Positions 52,828 to 62,123 of a stretch of DNA of 64,000 bases are shown piece by piece; position 1 is the first letter of the stretch; each line of letters opens with the position of its first letter. The position numbers were made by a program, and so were the translations under genes. The stretch spans positions 186,001 to 250,000 of the forward strand of contig NZ_MIKB01000014.1 of NCBI RefSeq assembly GCF_001730365.1, given 5' to 3'. The notes under the pieces are model-generated. The model was given only the letters and a program-made list of their open reading frames with translations. It was not told the DNA's origin and searched no databases. The stretch comes from Enterococcus quebecensis (GTDB lineage Bacteria; Bacillota; Bacilli; Lactobacillales; Enterococcaceae).

Positions 52828-54933
52828 TTACACCATTTGCCTTGCAAGATATGCTTCTAGATACTCACTTAATCGCTTGTAGCCTTCCATTTTTTGCTCA
52901 ACTTCTTTTGGACAATAGATCCATTTCCCCATTACTTTTCGTTTCTTAGAAAGTACAGCTACTTCTTCCAAGAAGTCGTTCAAATCATTGACCAGCTGAT
53001 TACAACTTAATTCATTGCCTAATAAAATATCTTTCTTTTCTCGTTCATATACAGACGCCCATAAATATGGAAGAACTTCGATTTTTCGGATATTGGTGTA
53101 AAAATCATCTTTCGGCATCATTCCTTTGTGACCTAAACCGCGGGTTTGTTGGAAAAATGAATGGATTTCCCATTCTAATTTTTTCAATCGGCGAAGAGAA
53201 GAGCCTTCTGAATCTTGAAAACTCACATTATTTTTATTATAACCTTCGTCAAATGCCCACTCACTTCTAGACTCTGTCTGAGGATGCTTTTCTGACACTC
53301 GATCAAGCATTTCCTCAATTGCCAAAGTAACTGTTGGTCTTTCTTCATCCGATTGTGTTGCTGATTTCACGGGTCTATTAGCTTGTAAAAATGTTTCTTT
53401 TGTGGGAAAGTTTCTATTTGCTGATACCTCTGTATTTGTTTTTGGCACTGTTGACGGTGCTATCGGCGGCCCTATCATTTTATTATTTGATCTGGTTGTC
53501 ACAAATTCTGTCTGAACTGCCTCTGGTTCTTTTTTGGATAGGGGTGTTGCTTGCCGCATCTTTTGTTCTAACTCCGCGATTTTTTGATGTGCTTTAATCA
53601 ATTGAACATCCACTTTACCAACTGTTTGCGTCAATTTCTTAATTTCAGTCGCATTTGATTTTAATTGATCTTGATCTTTTTGGTGCTGCTCAGCTAACTT
53701 TCTTCCTGAATCATTTTTAGTCAGTCTTACTACAGGTATTTTTTTCTTTTCTTTTTTGACCGTTAGTTCGGATTCAATTGTTTGTAGCTTCGCTGTCAGC
53801 TGATCGATTACTTGGTTCAAGTTAGCTGTTTCCGATGTTGTTTCTTGTAATTGCTCGTAATCCTTCTCTATTCTCGCCAATGTCTCAGCATCTGGCTTTG
53901 ATTTTTCTGCAGTATTTAACTTATCATTGATTTGCTGCAGCTGTTGCGCCATAGAAGTAACCTTTTCAGTGGTTTTTGCTAATTTATCTGCTAACTGATT
54001 TTGTTTACTATTTGCCATTTTTGCTGTAGAAAAGTTTAATTTTGGTCTTTTCTCTTGTTTATTTTTTTCAATTGACTTATTTAACTCAGCTACTTGTTGA
54101 TCTGAGTGCTCCAATCTTTGAGCAAGAACATCGATTTTCTGCAATGCTTCATCTAAACGATTCTCCACCGTTGGCCCTGATTCATCCCCAGAACCAAAAA
54201 CGATTTTAAATTTCGGTGGTTTCTTGGGTTTGGGCATATTCGACAGTTTATTGTCTACATGAGTTTTGAACGTTGAAAATTGGTTCGTTAATTGTTCAAT
54301 TTTCTCGTTAGCTGCTTTTAATTGTTTCGCATTTTCTGATTCTAATGCTTCTTTAGCAGCAACTTTACTTTGTACTACTTTAACTACGGGTGGCGTTCGC
54401 TGGTCTTTTACAGTTTGAACTTCTTTATAAATATCATTCAAGTTCTCGCTAAACTGATTCATCATCTCCGTTAAAAGCAAGACCTCACTATTGGTTTCCT
54501 GTAGGCCTTTTACCATTTCAAGTGGTACATCTTCTGAAAAACTAGACAGATGCTCCAATGGTAATTCTGGAACTTCTAAACTACTGATCCATGTGCGTAA
54601 ATCACTTATTTGTAATTTACTCAACGGATGCGCTAAAGCAATAAGCAATGTAACGTAAACAGCTTTTTGCGTTACACGTACGTATAGATTTTTTGCCACA
54701 CAGTCTTCAAATTCATGATTAAATTGCTCTGGAAGATCAGTTACAAGTGCTTCGAATTGCTCTGGTTGCTCATAATCTGATGACACTTCAAATTTTCTTA
54801 ATAAATAAACTGAATACTGGCTTAACACGTCATCTGAATAGAGCTCTTCACCTAAACGGCTAGCTTCGATCTCTTTTCTAAAAAAAACTTTTTTGTTTTC
54901 TGTAGTACCTTTTGTAAGATTCAACTTTTCCAT
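52828..54933 (-). CDS. Large cytoplasmic coiled-coil protein with repeated basic-proline linkers
   Basis: 701 residues, no signal or membrane segment. An N-terminal helical domain (1-170) is followed by four coiled-coil segments (about 190-480). These are separated by similar linkers: RTPPVVKVV (179), KKPPKFKIV (237), KRPKLNF (295) and KKIPVVRL (397). A Ser/Thr/Pro-rich region (485-580) leads to a folded C-terminal domain (590-701; RRLKKLEWEIHSFFQQTRGL and WIYCPKEVEQKMEGYKRL). I do not recognise the family. It might be a scaffold or cell-division-type protein; that is a guess. It is monocistronic, with about 460 non-coding bases before it. Confidence 0.7.
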   Translation of the reverse strand: MEKLNLTKGTTENKKVFFRKEIEASRLGEELYSDDVLSQYSVYLLRKFEVSSDYEQPEQFEALVTDLPEQFNHEFEDCVAKNLYVRVTQKAVYVTLLIALAHPLSKLQISDLRTWISSLEVPELPLEHLSSFSEDVPLEMVKGLQETNSEVLLLTEMMNQFSENLNDIYKEVQTVKDQRTPPVVKVVQSKVAAKEALESENAKQLKAANEKIEQLTNQFSTFKTHVDNKLSNMPKPKKPPKFKIVFGSGDESGPTVENRLDEALQKIDVLAQRLEHSDQQVAELNKSIEKNKQEKRPKLNFSTAKMANSKQNQLADKLAKTTEKVTSMAQQLQQINDKLNTAEKSKPDAETLARIEKDYEQLQETTSETANLNQVIDQLTAKLQTIESELTVKKEKKKIPVVRLTKNDSGRKLAEQHQKDQDQLKSNATEIKKLTQTVGKVDVQLIKAHQKIAELEQKMRQATPLSKKEPEAVQTEFVTTRSNNKMIGPPIAPSTVPKTNTEVSANRNFPTKETFLQANRPVKSATQSDEERPTVTLAIEEMLDRVSEKHPQTESRSEWAFDEGYNKNNVSFQDSEGSSLRRLKKLEWEIHSFFQQTRGLGHKGMMPKDDFYTNIRKIEVLPYLWASVYEREKKDILLGNELSCNQLVNDLNDFLEEVAVLSKKRKVMGKWIYCPKEVEQKMEGYKRLSEYLEAYLARQMV

Positions 54934-55395
54934 ATGTATTAACTGCCCCTTTTTTACTTATACCTCACTTTATTCTAAAAAACTCCTGTATCATCGTAGA
55001 GGTTGGAACAAACATTTACCTCTGGACACCAAGACTAGTAGCTTTACATTCATATCCTTAATGTTGATCAGATTGAATAGGATATCTTCCTTACCTTTAT
55101 GACTTTTGTGTTTTAATTTATTTGGTTCCAAGTAGCATCAATCAGCTAAAAATCTACTCCTAGTAAAATTCACCCTAGACTATTTTTATAATTCTATGTT
55201 TATTACGTTCGTTTTTATACAATCATTTTTAATTTTACCTTAAAAACAACAGTTTTTGTTTTCATAAAATACTTAAATATACAAAAAAATTGAGAATATT
55301 TAATTTAAAAAGTTCATTTTATCACATTAACATATATATTTGCGATTTTTCCAAAATAAAAAAAAGATGAGATAAAACACAACAATTGTCTTATC
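54934..55395. other. Non-coding gap upstream of the coiled-coil gene
   Basis: About 460 very AT-rich bases. Only a terminator at the right end (55364-55404) stands out. A short frame at 54893 is accidental. Confidence 0.5.
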
Positions 55396-55404
55396 TCATT
55401 TTTT
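55364..55404 (-). terminator. Terminator overlapping the end of the TMEM175-type gene
   Basis: TGAGATAA pairs with TTATCTCA around a 15-base loop, with A- and T-runs outside. It overlaps the last codons of the gene at 55396. Confidence 0.7.
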
Positions 55405-55974
55405 GTATTGTTTTTCAATTCGCCGATCTGGGATAATCCACATGATCAAAATCCCGATATTTACAATTAATACAAAATAAGGATGAATCAATACACCCAG
55501 AACCAAACCTAAAATATTTAAAATAATCGTTGCATAGGATTTATTATATCGTTGAAATAATTCACTCAATGCTGATTCTTTCCCGTTTGCTCGTATTAAC
55601 TCCTTTGTTAGAATCAGATAGGCACTATTAGCCAAAAGGATTATTACGCCATAAGTCAATTGAGGCACTAAACTATCAATAAAGTCACCCACCCAAGCAG
55701 TAGCAAATGGAACTAGAGTCAAAGTGAAAATAAAAATGTTGTTCGCCCATAAAACCCGTCCATTGATTTTGCGAACCAATTGAAACATATGATGGTGATT
55801 GTTCCAATAAATCGCCAACATCACAAAACTTACGACATAAATGAATAATTTTCGTTCTATACCTGCCAAACCGGCTAATGTATCTGTTGTTGGTTGATGT
55901 AGTTCTAAGACTAAAATGGTCATAACGATAGCAATCACTGCATCGGTAAAAGCTTCAAGTCTAGATTTTGACAT
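55396..55974 (-). CDS. TMEM175-type (DUF1211) membrane protein
   Basis: 192 residues with about six transmembrane helices. The first, RLEAFTDAVIAIVMTILVLE, matches the F-S/T-D-A-V/I-x-A-I-x-x-T signature of bacterial TMEM175 potassium-permeable channels; HHHMFQL follows helix 2. The bacterial forms tetramerise as leaky potassium channels. The physiological role in enterococci is unknown. GGGGGCG-like purines precede the ATG. Confidence 0.88.
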   Translation of the reverse strand: MSKSRLEAFTDAVIAIVMTILVLELHQPTTDTLAGLAGIERKLFIYVVSFVMLAIYWNNHHHMFQLVRKINGRVLWANNIFIFTLTLVPFATAWVGDFIDSLVPQLTYGVIILLANSAYLILTKELIRANGKESALSELFQRYNKSYATIILNILGLVLGVLIHPYFVLIVNIGILIMWIIPDRRIEKQYKK

Positions 55975-56139
55975 ATCTTTTCGCCCCCTTTTCTTTATTT
56001 TACGTTCTTTTAAAGCAAATGCAATGAATATGACCCGCCCTAAGGTGTAGAGAAAATCAGCCCTAAGGTGGATTACTTGAATAAAGATTCTTGCTATACT
56101 TTATCCATAGAGAACAAGAGAAAAATGGAGGTTTTAAAA

Positions 56140-56337
56140 ATGAGACAACAATCAATGATAATGAATATTTTAATGGTTATCGGGTTATTTTTTGCTGGGA
56201 GTATTATTTTAAGTATTGTACTTGGACTCGTGGGTAGCCTATTGTGGTTTGCGATTAAAATAATGATTCCAGTGGCTATCGCTGTCTGGTTAGTCCGCAT
56301 GATTTCAGGGCCTTCAAATCGTCGTAGATATTATTAA
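56140..56337 (+). CDS. Small membrane protein, unknown function
   Basis: 65 residues from ATG 56140, chosen for GGAGGTTTT upstream; the longer frame from 56068 has no ribosome site. Two hydrophobic helices (about 4-28 and 30-52) and a basic tail (SGPSNRRRYY). I do not recognise it, but small two-helix proteins with such tails occur in stress operons of Gram-positives. A strong terminator follows. Confidence 0.65.
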   Translation: MRQQSMIMNILMVIGLFFAGSIILSIVLGLVGSLLWFAIKIMIPVAIAVWLVRMISGPSNRRRYY

Positions 56338-56347
56338 ACATATATAA

Positions 56348-56388
56348 AAACCCGATTCAGTTCGCTTATTTGGAACTGAATCGGGTTT
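56348..56388. terminator. Bidirectional terminator between the small membrane protein and HNH genes
   Basis: Perfect 16-base arms (56348-56363 and 56373-56388) with a 9-base loop and A/T flanks. It serves both convergent genes; its right end overlaps the stop of the HNH gene. Confidence 0.9.
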
Positions 56389-57175
56389 ATTTTATTTCTG
56401 TTGTGTACATTTTATCTTGATAAAGTAATAGTTGTTGCTTTTTGATTTTATCAATTGCCTCTACAGCATACGTGATACCCATATGATAATCTTTATGCAC
56501 TTGTTTAGATACGGTTAAAAGATTGGTTTCATGATCACTTCCACCTTCTGATACAAAAACTAAATGGTGGATTTCTACTTGATGATTACTTGCAGGAATT
56601 CGAACGCCAAATCGATTGGTAATCGCCAAATCCGCTCCCGTTACTCGGCAATAAAACTGATCTCTGCTGGCAATTCTATAAGGCAACGTTGAAATGCCTC
56701 GCTTGAAAAAAGTTGCTTTACCATAATTACGGCTGCAGCGATCCGAGCAAAAAGATGTTCGTCTGCCTTCTAACGTTTGATTGCACCACTTGCACAAGCG
56801 TTTATCCGCTCTAAAATCAATTGTCTCAAAACCTATTTTTTCTCCAAACGCTTTTTCATATTCATAAAGACTTAACCAACGTCTCGTATATGTATCACTT
56901 TTTTCTTCTAAACGTAATTGACTGCCTTTTGCTTTATAGACATATTTATCAGGAATTTCTTCAACAGCCTCTTGAATTTCTTTTTTTCTTTCAGCTGAAA
57001 ATGCTGAATAATCATTTGCTGGTAATTCACCTAAACCAAATTGTCCGACTGTTTTACACTTAAAACAAATATAAAATTGTGGTGCTTCTTGAGATTCTTC
57101 GGAAAAAAGTAATTCTACTTTTCTTGAACATTTCGGACAATACGCCTTAGGCAACTTAAAACGATGATAGTTCAT
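56387..57175 (-). CDS. HNH endonuclease-type protein with two zinc-binding pairs
   Basis: 262 residues. An N-terminal zinc ribbon has CPKC (about 14-17) and CFKC (about 37-40), a second pair is CKWC and CSDRC (about 129-147), and the HNH core is VEIHHLVFVSEGGSDHETNL with the Asn and final His in LLTVSKQVHKDYH. The family cuts or nicks nucleic acid; no partner methylase or toxin gene is adjacent, so a restriction system is not supported. It could be a housekeeping or lone nuclease. Confidence 0.8.
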   Translation of the reverse strand: MNYHRFKLPKAYCPKCSRKVELLFSEESQEAPQFYICFKCKTVGQFGLGELPANDYSAFSAERKKEIQEAVEEIPDKYVYKAKGSQLRLEEKSDTYTRRWLSLYEYEKAFGEKIGFETIDFRADKRLCKWCNQTLEGRRTSFCSDRCSRNYGKATFFKRGISTLPYRIASRDQFYCRVTGADLAITNRFGVRIPASNHQVEIHHLVFVSEGGSDHETNLLTVSKQVHKDYHMGITYAVEAIDKIKKQQLLLYQDKMYTTEIK

Positions 57176-57235
57176 AGTGTCATCCCTTCGTTTTTTTCAT
57201 TATACCTCATTTTAGAAATGAAAAGCAGATAAAAA

Positions 57236-57281
57236 AGAGGATGAGGCAAAAGTAAAAAGTACCTTTGTCCCAACCTCTTCT
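57236..57281 (-). terminator. Terminator after the coiled-coil duplicated gene
   Basis: An imperfect stem of about 13 pairs around GAGGTTGGGACAAAGG and its partner. It is followed on the minus strand by TTTTTTATCTGC. It lies just past the gene at 57285. Confidence 0.7.
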
Positions 57282-57284
57282 GAA

Positions 57285-57686
57285 TTAACCTAACTCATCA
57301 GTTTTTTTAATAATTTTTTTGATTTCGTGAATAGCTTTTTTTTGTTCCAAGTAGCTTTTCACTTTATTTTCATCACCATCGATTTTATCTAAAGTTGTAT
57401 CTAATTTATCGATTTCATTATTGATTTGACCAACCAATGATTCTTGATTATCAATCCAGTTTTCAGTATTTTCGACTGCTTTATCTTGTGCTTTTTGTTC
57501 CTCTTTTTCGATTTTATTTTCTTTTCGGATAATTGATTTCACTTCATGCAATGCTTTTTCTTGTTCATAGAAGTGTTTTATTTTACTGTCAGTATCTTCC
57601 ATTTTTTCAAGAGTAACATCTAACTTATCCAGTTCTTTACCAATTTTTTCTACTAATTTTGCTTCTTTTTCTGCATAGTTTTTCAT
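57285..57686 (-). CDS. Coiled-coil protein with an internal duplication
   Basis: 133 residues, almost all charged helix. Residues 11-55 (LVEKIGKELDKLDVTLEKME and following) repeat at 84-128 (LVGQINNEIDKLDTTLDKID and following) with an offset of 73, each ending in a basic HE-x-KxIIxK segment. The linker is rich in Glu and Lys. It has no membrane segment. It is downstream of the DUF308-type gene by 20 bases and is co-transcribed with it, suggesting a stress or membrane-linked role. Family not recognised. Confidence 0.65.
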   Translation of the reverse strand: MKNYAEKEAKLVEKIGKELDKLDVTLEKMEDTDSKIKHFYEQEKALHEVKSIIRKENKIEKEEQKAQDKAVENTENWIDNQESLVGQINNEIDKLDTTLDKIDGDENKVKSYLEQKKAIHEIKKIIKKTDELG

Positions 57687-57706
57687 AACTTATTCCTCCC
57701 TTTGCC

Positions 57707-58234
57707 TTATCTGAATGCGTAAACGATATGTGTGATGCCAAAAAGCATAAAATAAAATCCAACTAGAAAACTTAATGTTAGTGCAGAAGATAAAGGATTC
57801 ATCAATAACATTCCCCCTAATATAATCCCTAATACATCAACAATTAAAGTAAACCAGAAATAACCTGTACTGACTGATTTGGCTAAATCTAATGCAAATA
57901 GTCCAAAAATAGAATCTAAGATAAACCAAATTGCAAAAATGAATGGTAATGCTGCAACACCAATATTTAAATTAAATAAGAAATACACACCGATAATAAT
58001 ATCGATCACACCTAATATAATTGGCGCATATGCTTTGTACCCTGTTAATTCTTTCATTCTGTTACGAGCGAAAATTTCAAAAATCCCTTTAAAAATTGCA
58101 AATATAGCAAACACCATCACAATTGCAATCAAATTTCCCGTTGGATCTTGAAAAGATATTAACGATGTTAAAACAAAGAGTATTCCTAGAATTAAAGAGC
58201 CCCAATCTACACCATTTTTTTTTGTTTCATTCAT
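57707..58234 (-). CDS. HdeD family (DUF308) membrane protein
   Basis: 175 residues with six predicted transmembrane helices, e.g. GSLILGILFVLTSLISFQDP, then NLIAIVMVFAIFAIFKGIFE and LSFLVGFYFMLFGITHIVYA. These repeat as a two-helix pattern typical of HdeD/DUF308. E. coli HdeD is an acid-resistance membrane protein; for Firmicute members the role is unproven. It is the first gene of a two-gene unit with the coiled-coil gene. Confidence 0.85.
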   Translation of the reverse strand: MNETKKNGVDWGSLILGILFVLTSLISFQDPTGNLIAIVMVFAIFAIFKGIFEIFARNRMKELTGYKAYAPIILGVIDIIIGVYFLFNLNIGVAALPFIFAIWFILDSIFGLFALDLAKSVSTGYFWFTLIVDVLGIILGGMLLMNPLSSALTLSFLVGFYFMLFGITHIVYAFR

Positions 58235-58566
58235 ACTACTCCACTTCTTCCTTTTATTAATTGGTTTTGCAATGTTATGGTACTCCTAAAAACCGACTCG
58301 GTCAAAGCAAAAGACGAATTAAAAAACAACTGTTATTTATCTCTCATAATTTTTTCAAATTTTACTTTTATCTATCGAAATAGCTATGAATTTGAGTTTA
58401 GACTGATAGCAAAAATAAGAAATAAACGTTCTTTATTTAATAGAACATTCACTAACTCTAAATAGTCAGATATTACCGGAAATATATTTATAAAGTAGGA
58501 GAAAAATAGCTACTAACGTAAAAGATGAGCGGAACAAAACTTTGTAGGTTTTGTTCCGCTCATCTT
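58235..58566. other. Gap between HdeD-type and DUF956 genes
   Basis: About 330 AT-rich bases, holding a strong terminator at 58518-58570. A 62-codon frame at 58277 has no support. A leftward promoter for the HdeD-type gene should lie here. Confidence 0.55.
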
Positions 58567-58570
58567 TTAC
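58518..58570 (-). terminator. Terminator of the mannose PTS/DUF956 transcript
   Basis: Perfect 23-base arms (58518-58540 and 58548-58570) with a 7-base loop. It overlaps the last codons of the DUF956 gene. It is the strongest hairpin in the right half. Confidence 0.9.
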
Positions 58571-58941
58571 TTTTTTCTACCTATCGACAAAAACGCACGT
58601 TTAATCACATCAAAAAATCCTAACGACTGCACCATATGATCTGGTGCTACGTATTCCTGCATTTCTCTAAGTACTTTTTTCGGTTGCTTAGAAGAGAAGG
58701 TAAAGGTACCATTTTTCTTCGTTTGAATGGCATATCGCGGAATCCATTTTCCTTTAAACATAACAGAGGCGATCACGTAGTCAACTTCTTCCCATGGAAT
58801 TTGAACAAATTTTCGACTATCACGAGAATTATAAAATTCAAAACCTTTGTCGCCGATCATAATTTTTCCATAATCCGTAAGTCCCGTAAAAGCGGTGGCA
58901 TCCGTTATGAAATCTACTTTAGTATTCAGTGATTGAACCAT
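58567..58941 (-). CDS. DUF956 family protein of the mannose PTS locus (ManO-like)
   Basis: 124 residues, mostly beta with IMIGDKGFEFYNSRDSRKFV, IPWEEVDYVIASVMFKGKWI and the C-terminal FFDVIKRAFLSIGRKK basic tail. This family is nearly always encoded after mannose-type PTS genes in lactic acid bacteria, where it is sometimes called ManO. A hairpin between IID and this gene (59021-59049) may lower its expression. The role is not established; membrane or transporter regulation is likely. Confidence 0.85.
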   Translation of the reverse strand: MVQSLNTKVDFITDATAFTGLTDYGKIMIGDKGFEFYNSRDSRKFVQIPWEEVDYVIASVMFKGKWIPRYAIQTKKNGTFTFSSKQPKKVLREMQEYVAPDHMVQSLGFFDVIKRAFLSIGRKK

Positions 58942-59020
58942 TCTATCTGCTCCATTTCTTCAGTGATCTCTATTGTTTATTATACGTTCTTTTTAATGAT
59001 TAAGCTATGTAAATGAAACA

Positions 59021-59049
59021 TGGGACAAAACCGAACGGCTTTATCCCAA
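59021..59049 (-). terminator. Imperfect hairpin between IID and DUF956
   Basis: GGGATAAAGCCG pairs with CGGTTTTGTCCC with mismatches. The following sequence (ATGTTTCATTT) is only moderately T-rich. It may be a partial terminator or a processing site. Confidence 0.55.
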
Positions 59050-59069
59050 GTATAAAACTCATAGACAAA

Positions 59070-59981
59070 TTATAGTAATCCGATTACGTGACCAAGTACA
59101 CCGACTACAAATAAGCCAAGAATGATAACGATTGGAGAAACTTTTTTCTTAAGTAACCACATACATAGGAATGTAAGAAGTAATGCTGCTAAACCAGGAA
59201 TCAATTGATCCAAGTTATTTTGCAACGTTGTTACTTTCATTGCTGAAAGTGCCTTACCTGAACCCACTTCTTCAAATGCTTTTTGCAGTCCTTCACCATT
59301 TATCGGAAGTTTATCCCATTCAACATAGGCACCTTTATCCAATTTAACCGTGGAAACAATTGGTATAAACTTGATTGATACCCACCGCTGTACTAAGGCT
59401 GCCAGTACAAACATACCGAGAATCGAAGCACCTTTTGTTACATCTTGCAATAATCCGCCTGAAAGGTCTTCAGTGATTTTAGAACCCGCTTTATAACCGA
59501 ATTCTTGTGTATACCACATAAATGACCAACGAATAATATTCCAAGCTAGGAAGAAAATGATTGGGCCTAAAATGTTTCCGCCAATCGCAAGGGACGCACC
59601 TAAGGCTCCTAACATCGGACGAATCGTAAACCAGAACACTGGATCACCAACACCGGCCAAAGGACCCATCATACCAACTTTTACCCCTTGAATTGCTACA
59701 TCATCAACTGGAGCGCCATTGGCACGTTCTTCTTCCAGTGCTAATGTTACACCTAGGATTGGTGAAGCAATGTATGGATGCGTGTTAAAGAACTCTAAGT
59801 GACGTTTTAGTGCTGCTGATTGATCTTCTTTTGTTTTATATAATTTTTTGATTGCTGGGATCATTGAAAATGCCCAACCACCATTTTGCATACGTTCATA
59901 GTTCCAAGAGCCCTGAATGAATGTAGAGCGCCATGCAACAGCTAAACGATCTTTTTTGGTTAATTCAATTTTTTCTGCCAT
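59070..59981 (-). CDS. manZ: PTS mannose-family IID component
   Basis: 303 residues, starting MAEKIELTKKDRLAVAWRST. QGSWNYERMQNGGWAFSMIP, FFNTHPYIASPILGVTLALE and GVKVGMMGPLAGVGDPVFWF are the IID signatures, with a C-terminal membrane helix (about 275-300). With IIC it forms the sugar channel for mannose and glucose. In Listeria, Lactococcus and Enterococcus this complex is also the receptor for pediocin-like bacteriocins. Last gene of the IIB-IIAB-IIC-IID set, 23 bases after IIC. Confidence 0.94.
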   Translation of the reverse strand: MAEKIELTKKDRLAVAWRSTFIQGSWNYERMQNGGWAFSMIPAIKKLYKTKEDQSAALKRHLEFFNTHPYIASPILGVTLALEEERANGAPVDDVAIQGVKVGMMGPLAGVGDPVFWFTIRPMLGALGASLAIGGNILGPIIFFLAWNIIRWSFMWYTQEFGYKAGSKITEDLSGGLLQDVTKGASILGMFVLAALVQRWVSIKFIPIVSTVKLDKGAYVEWDKLPINGEGLQKAFEEVGSGKALSAMKVTTLQNNLDQLIPGLAALLLTFLCMWLLKKKVSPIVIILGLFVVGVLGHVIGLL

Positions 59982-60004
59982 TTCTCTTCTCTCCTCCTTC
60001 AGGA

Positions 60005-60811
60005 TTAATAATCATTTAAGATATCGCCGAGTGGGTCGCCAGTATTGCTTCCGCCACCGCTACCATTTGAAGAACCACCCATTTTAGAAAGGTTCAAGTA
60101 GATCAATGCTAACGCAACACCTAAAGCACCTAGTGCGATCAATGTTAATTGAGAGATTGCCGCTACAACAAAACCAATGATAAAGAATGGCCATACTTCT
60201 TTTGTTGCCATCATGTTGATTACTAATGCGTAACCCACAGCTACAACCATACCACCACCGATAGCCATACCTTCAGTCAACCATGTAGGCATTGATTCTA
60301 ACGCTGATTGAACGGTTTCTGCTGGAATGAATAAAAGTGCTGCTGCTGGAATCGCAATACGAATCCCTTGCATACATACAGCTAAAATGTGCAACATTTC
60401 AATTTTTCTGATATCACCTTTTTCAGCTGCCGCATCCATCATGTGTACGATCGGCACAGCAAGTGTACGAACGATCATTGTTAAGAATAGACCAGCTACT
60501 GCAAGTGGTACAGCAATAGCGATTGCTGATGGAACACCTTTAACACCTTGTCCGCCTAATACTAAAATAATTGCTGATGCAACAGATGCTAATGCAGCAT
60601 CCGGTGCTACTGCGGCTCCGATGTTTGCCCAACCAAGTGCGATCATTTGTAATGTTCCTCCAAGAACAATACCCGCTTCCAAGTTACCTGTTACTAAACC
60701 GATTAAGGTACATGCCACTAACGGTTGATGAAATTGAAATTCATCTAGAATTCCTTCCATACCTGCTAGAAAGGCAACTAAAATTACTAAAATAATTGTT
60801 ATAATAGACAT
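60005..60811 (-). CDS. manY: PTS mannose-family IIC component
   Basis: 268 residues, about eight hydrophobic segments. MEGILDEFQFHQPLVACTLI (about 19-38) and GIVLGGTLQMIALGWANIGA (about 48-68) are the family signature, and the Gly/Ser-rich tail (SSNGSGGGSNTGD) is common in lactic acid bacteria. It carries the sugar path with IID. It lies between IIAB and IID in the usual order. Confidence 0.95.
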   Translation of the reverse strand: MSIITIILVILVAFLAGMEGILDEFQFHQPLVACTLIGLVTGNLEAGIVLGGTLQMIALGWANIGAAVAPDAALASVASAIILVLGGQGVKGVPSAIAIAVPLAVAGLFLTMIVRTLAVPIVHMMDAAAEKGDIRKIEMLHILAVCMQGIRIAIPAAALLFIPAETVQSALESMPTWLTEGMAIGGGMVVAVGYALVINMMATKEVWPFFIIGFVVAAISQLTLIALGALGVALALIYLNLSKMGGSSNGSGGGSNTGDPLGDILNDY

Positions 60812-60844
60812 GATAAGCCTCCTATTTTCATTTGAATTTGTGGA

Positions 60845-61843
60845 TTATTTTGCGTTTGCTTGTGCTAATTCATGCTTTGCTTTTTTTAGGATTTCGTCCA
60901 TATTAGCGCTAGAATCATTTGGTACTTTACGAACATCAAATTTAACGCCTAGCTCTTCCAATTTTTCAAAGGCTTTGACATCTTCTTGTCCCATTGACAA
61001 TACTTTACTTACAACGACTTTACCAACAGAATGAGCCATTGAACCAACGTTTATTTCTTGGAGGTCTACGCCGCCTTCGACTACTTTCACCACATCTTCT
61101 GGATTTTCAAATAATAATAACGCTTTTGTATTTCCAAAACGTGGGTCTTTTGCAATTTCAATCATTTTACTGATTGGAATAACATTAGCTTTAACCCCTG
61201 GAGGCGCTGCTTGTTCGATCAATTTTTTACGAAGATCGTCTTTTGATACCGCATCTGACACAACGATAATACGGTTTGGTAATACCGATTTTGTCCAAGC
61301 AGTCGCTACTTGACCATGTAATAAACGAGAATCCACACGGGCTAAAACAAATTTGATTTTACCATCACCTACAACGGTTCCTTCAGGTAATGCACCTTTA
61401 GGTTGTGCATCTTCCACTGCAGCTTTAGGTGCTTCAGTTGGTTCTAACTCTTCTGGTTTGATTCTCACACCCTCTTTAGCTGTTTCAAGAACATGGGCTG
61501 CAATCTCTTGGGCTGAATTCATTGAGAAGCGTGATGCATATGCCTCAATCAACATTGGCAAGTTCAATCCACTAACAATTGCCCACTTGTCTTTGTGTTC
61601 TTCAAAAAGACTGTTTGCTTGGTTAAATGGTGTACCGCCCCATAAATCAACTAAAAATAGTACTTCATCTTCTTCATCAAATGTCGCAATTGCTTCTTTT
61701 AGTTTTGCTTTTAAATCATCTGGGCCTTCGCTAGGCATCAATACAACTGCTTGTACTTTTTCCTGTTCACCAAAAATCATGGAACCGGACTGTAAAATAC
61801 CTTGAGCAAATTCCCCATGGCTCGCAAGAATAATTCCTACCAT
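60845..61843 (-). CDS. manX: PTS mannose-family IIAB component
   Basis: 332 residues. IIA (1-125) has [18 protein letters not shown] with phosphorylated His near residue 10, a linker rich in Pro/Ala/Glu (about 140-165), and IIB (about 168-332) has [18 protein letters not shown] with the second His. It relays phosphate from HPr to the incoming sugar. GGAGG precedes the ATG. An extra IIB gene lies upstream. Nothing is missing. Confidence 0.94.
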   Translation of the reverse strand: MVGIILASHGEFAQGILQSGSMIFGEQEKVQAVVLMPSEGPDDLKAKLKEAIATFDEEDEVLFLVDLWGGTPFNQANSLFEEHKDKWAIVSGLNLPMLIEAYASRFSMNSAQEIAAHVLETAKEGVRIKPEELEPTEAPKAAVEDAQPKGALPEGTVVGDGKIKFVLARVDSRLLHGQVATAWTKSVLPNRIIVVSDAVSKDDLRKKLIEQAAPPGVKANVIPISKMIEIAKDPRFGNTKALLLFENPEDVVKVVEGGVDLQEINVGSMAHSVGKVVVSKVLSMGQEDVKAFEKLEELGVKFDVRKVPNDSSANMDEILKKAKHELAQANAK

Positions 61844-61992
61844 AATTTGATACCTCCTATATTTTTTTCAACTACTTTATCATTTCCACCATCTGTTGAT
61901 CTTCTACATGAAAACAGCTATTAGAAAAATATAAAAAGAAAAAATGCGTTACACAGCTTGTTTTCGTTTTTTCAGTCAACTGGATAATGTTG

Positions 61993-62020
61993 ATAACCAC
62001 CTATATATAATCACCTATAT
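61993..62020. repeat. Tandem 14-base direct repeat between the two PTS IIB-type genes
   Basis: ATAACCACCTATAT at 61993-62006 is followed directly by ATAATCACCTATAT at 62007-62020. Two adjacent copies with one difference, in a 280-base gap between the IIB gene and IIAB. It could bind a regulator; no promoter was identified around it. Confidence 0.6.
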
Positions 62021-62123
62021 CAACGTTTACTTATTTAATCACCCCTCTCAATTCTATGGGTATAGTTCCTACAATTGACATGATCATACAACTTCATTTA
62101 TATAGAAGCTGAAGAAGAGAAAA

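Noticed and set aside
60327-60795. 133- and 74-codon plus-strand frames opposite PTS IIC
   Set aside because: Antisense shadows of a well-recognised gene.
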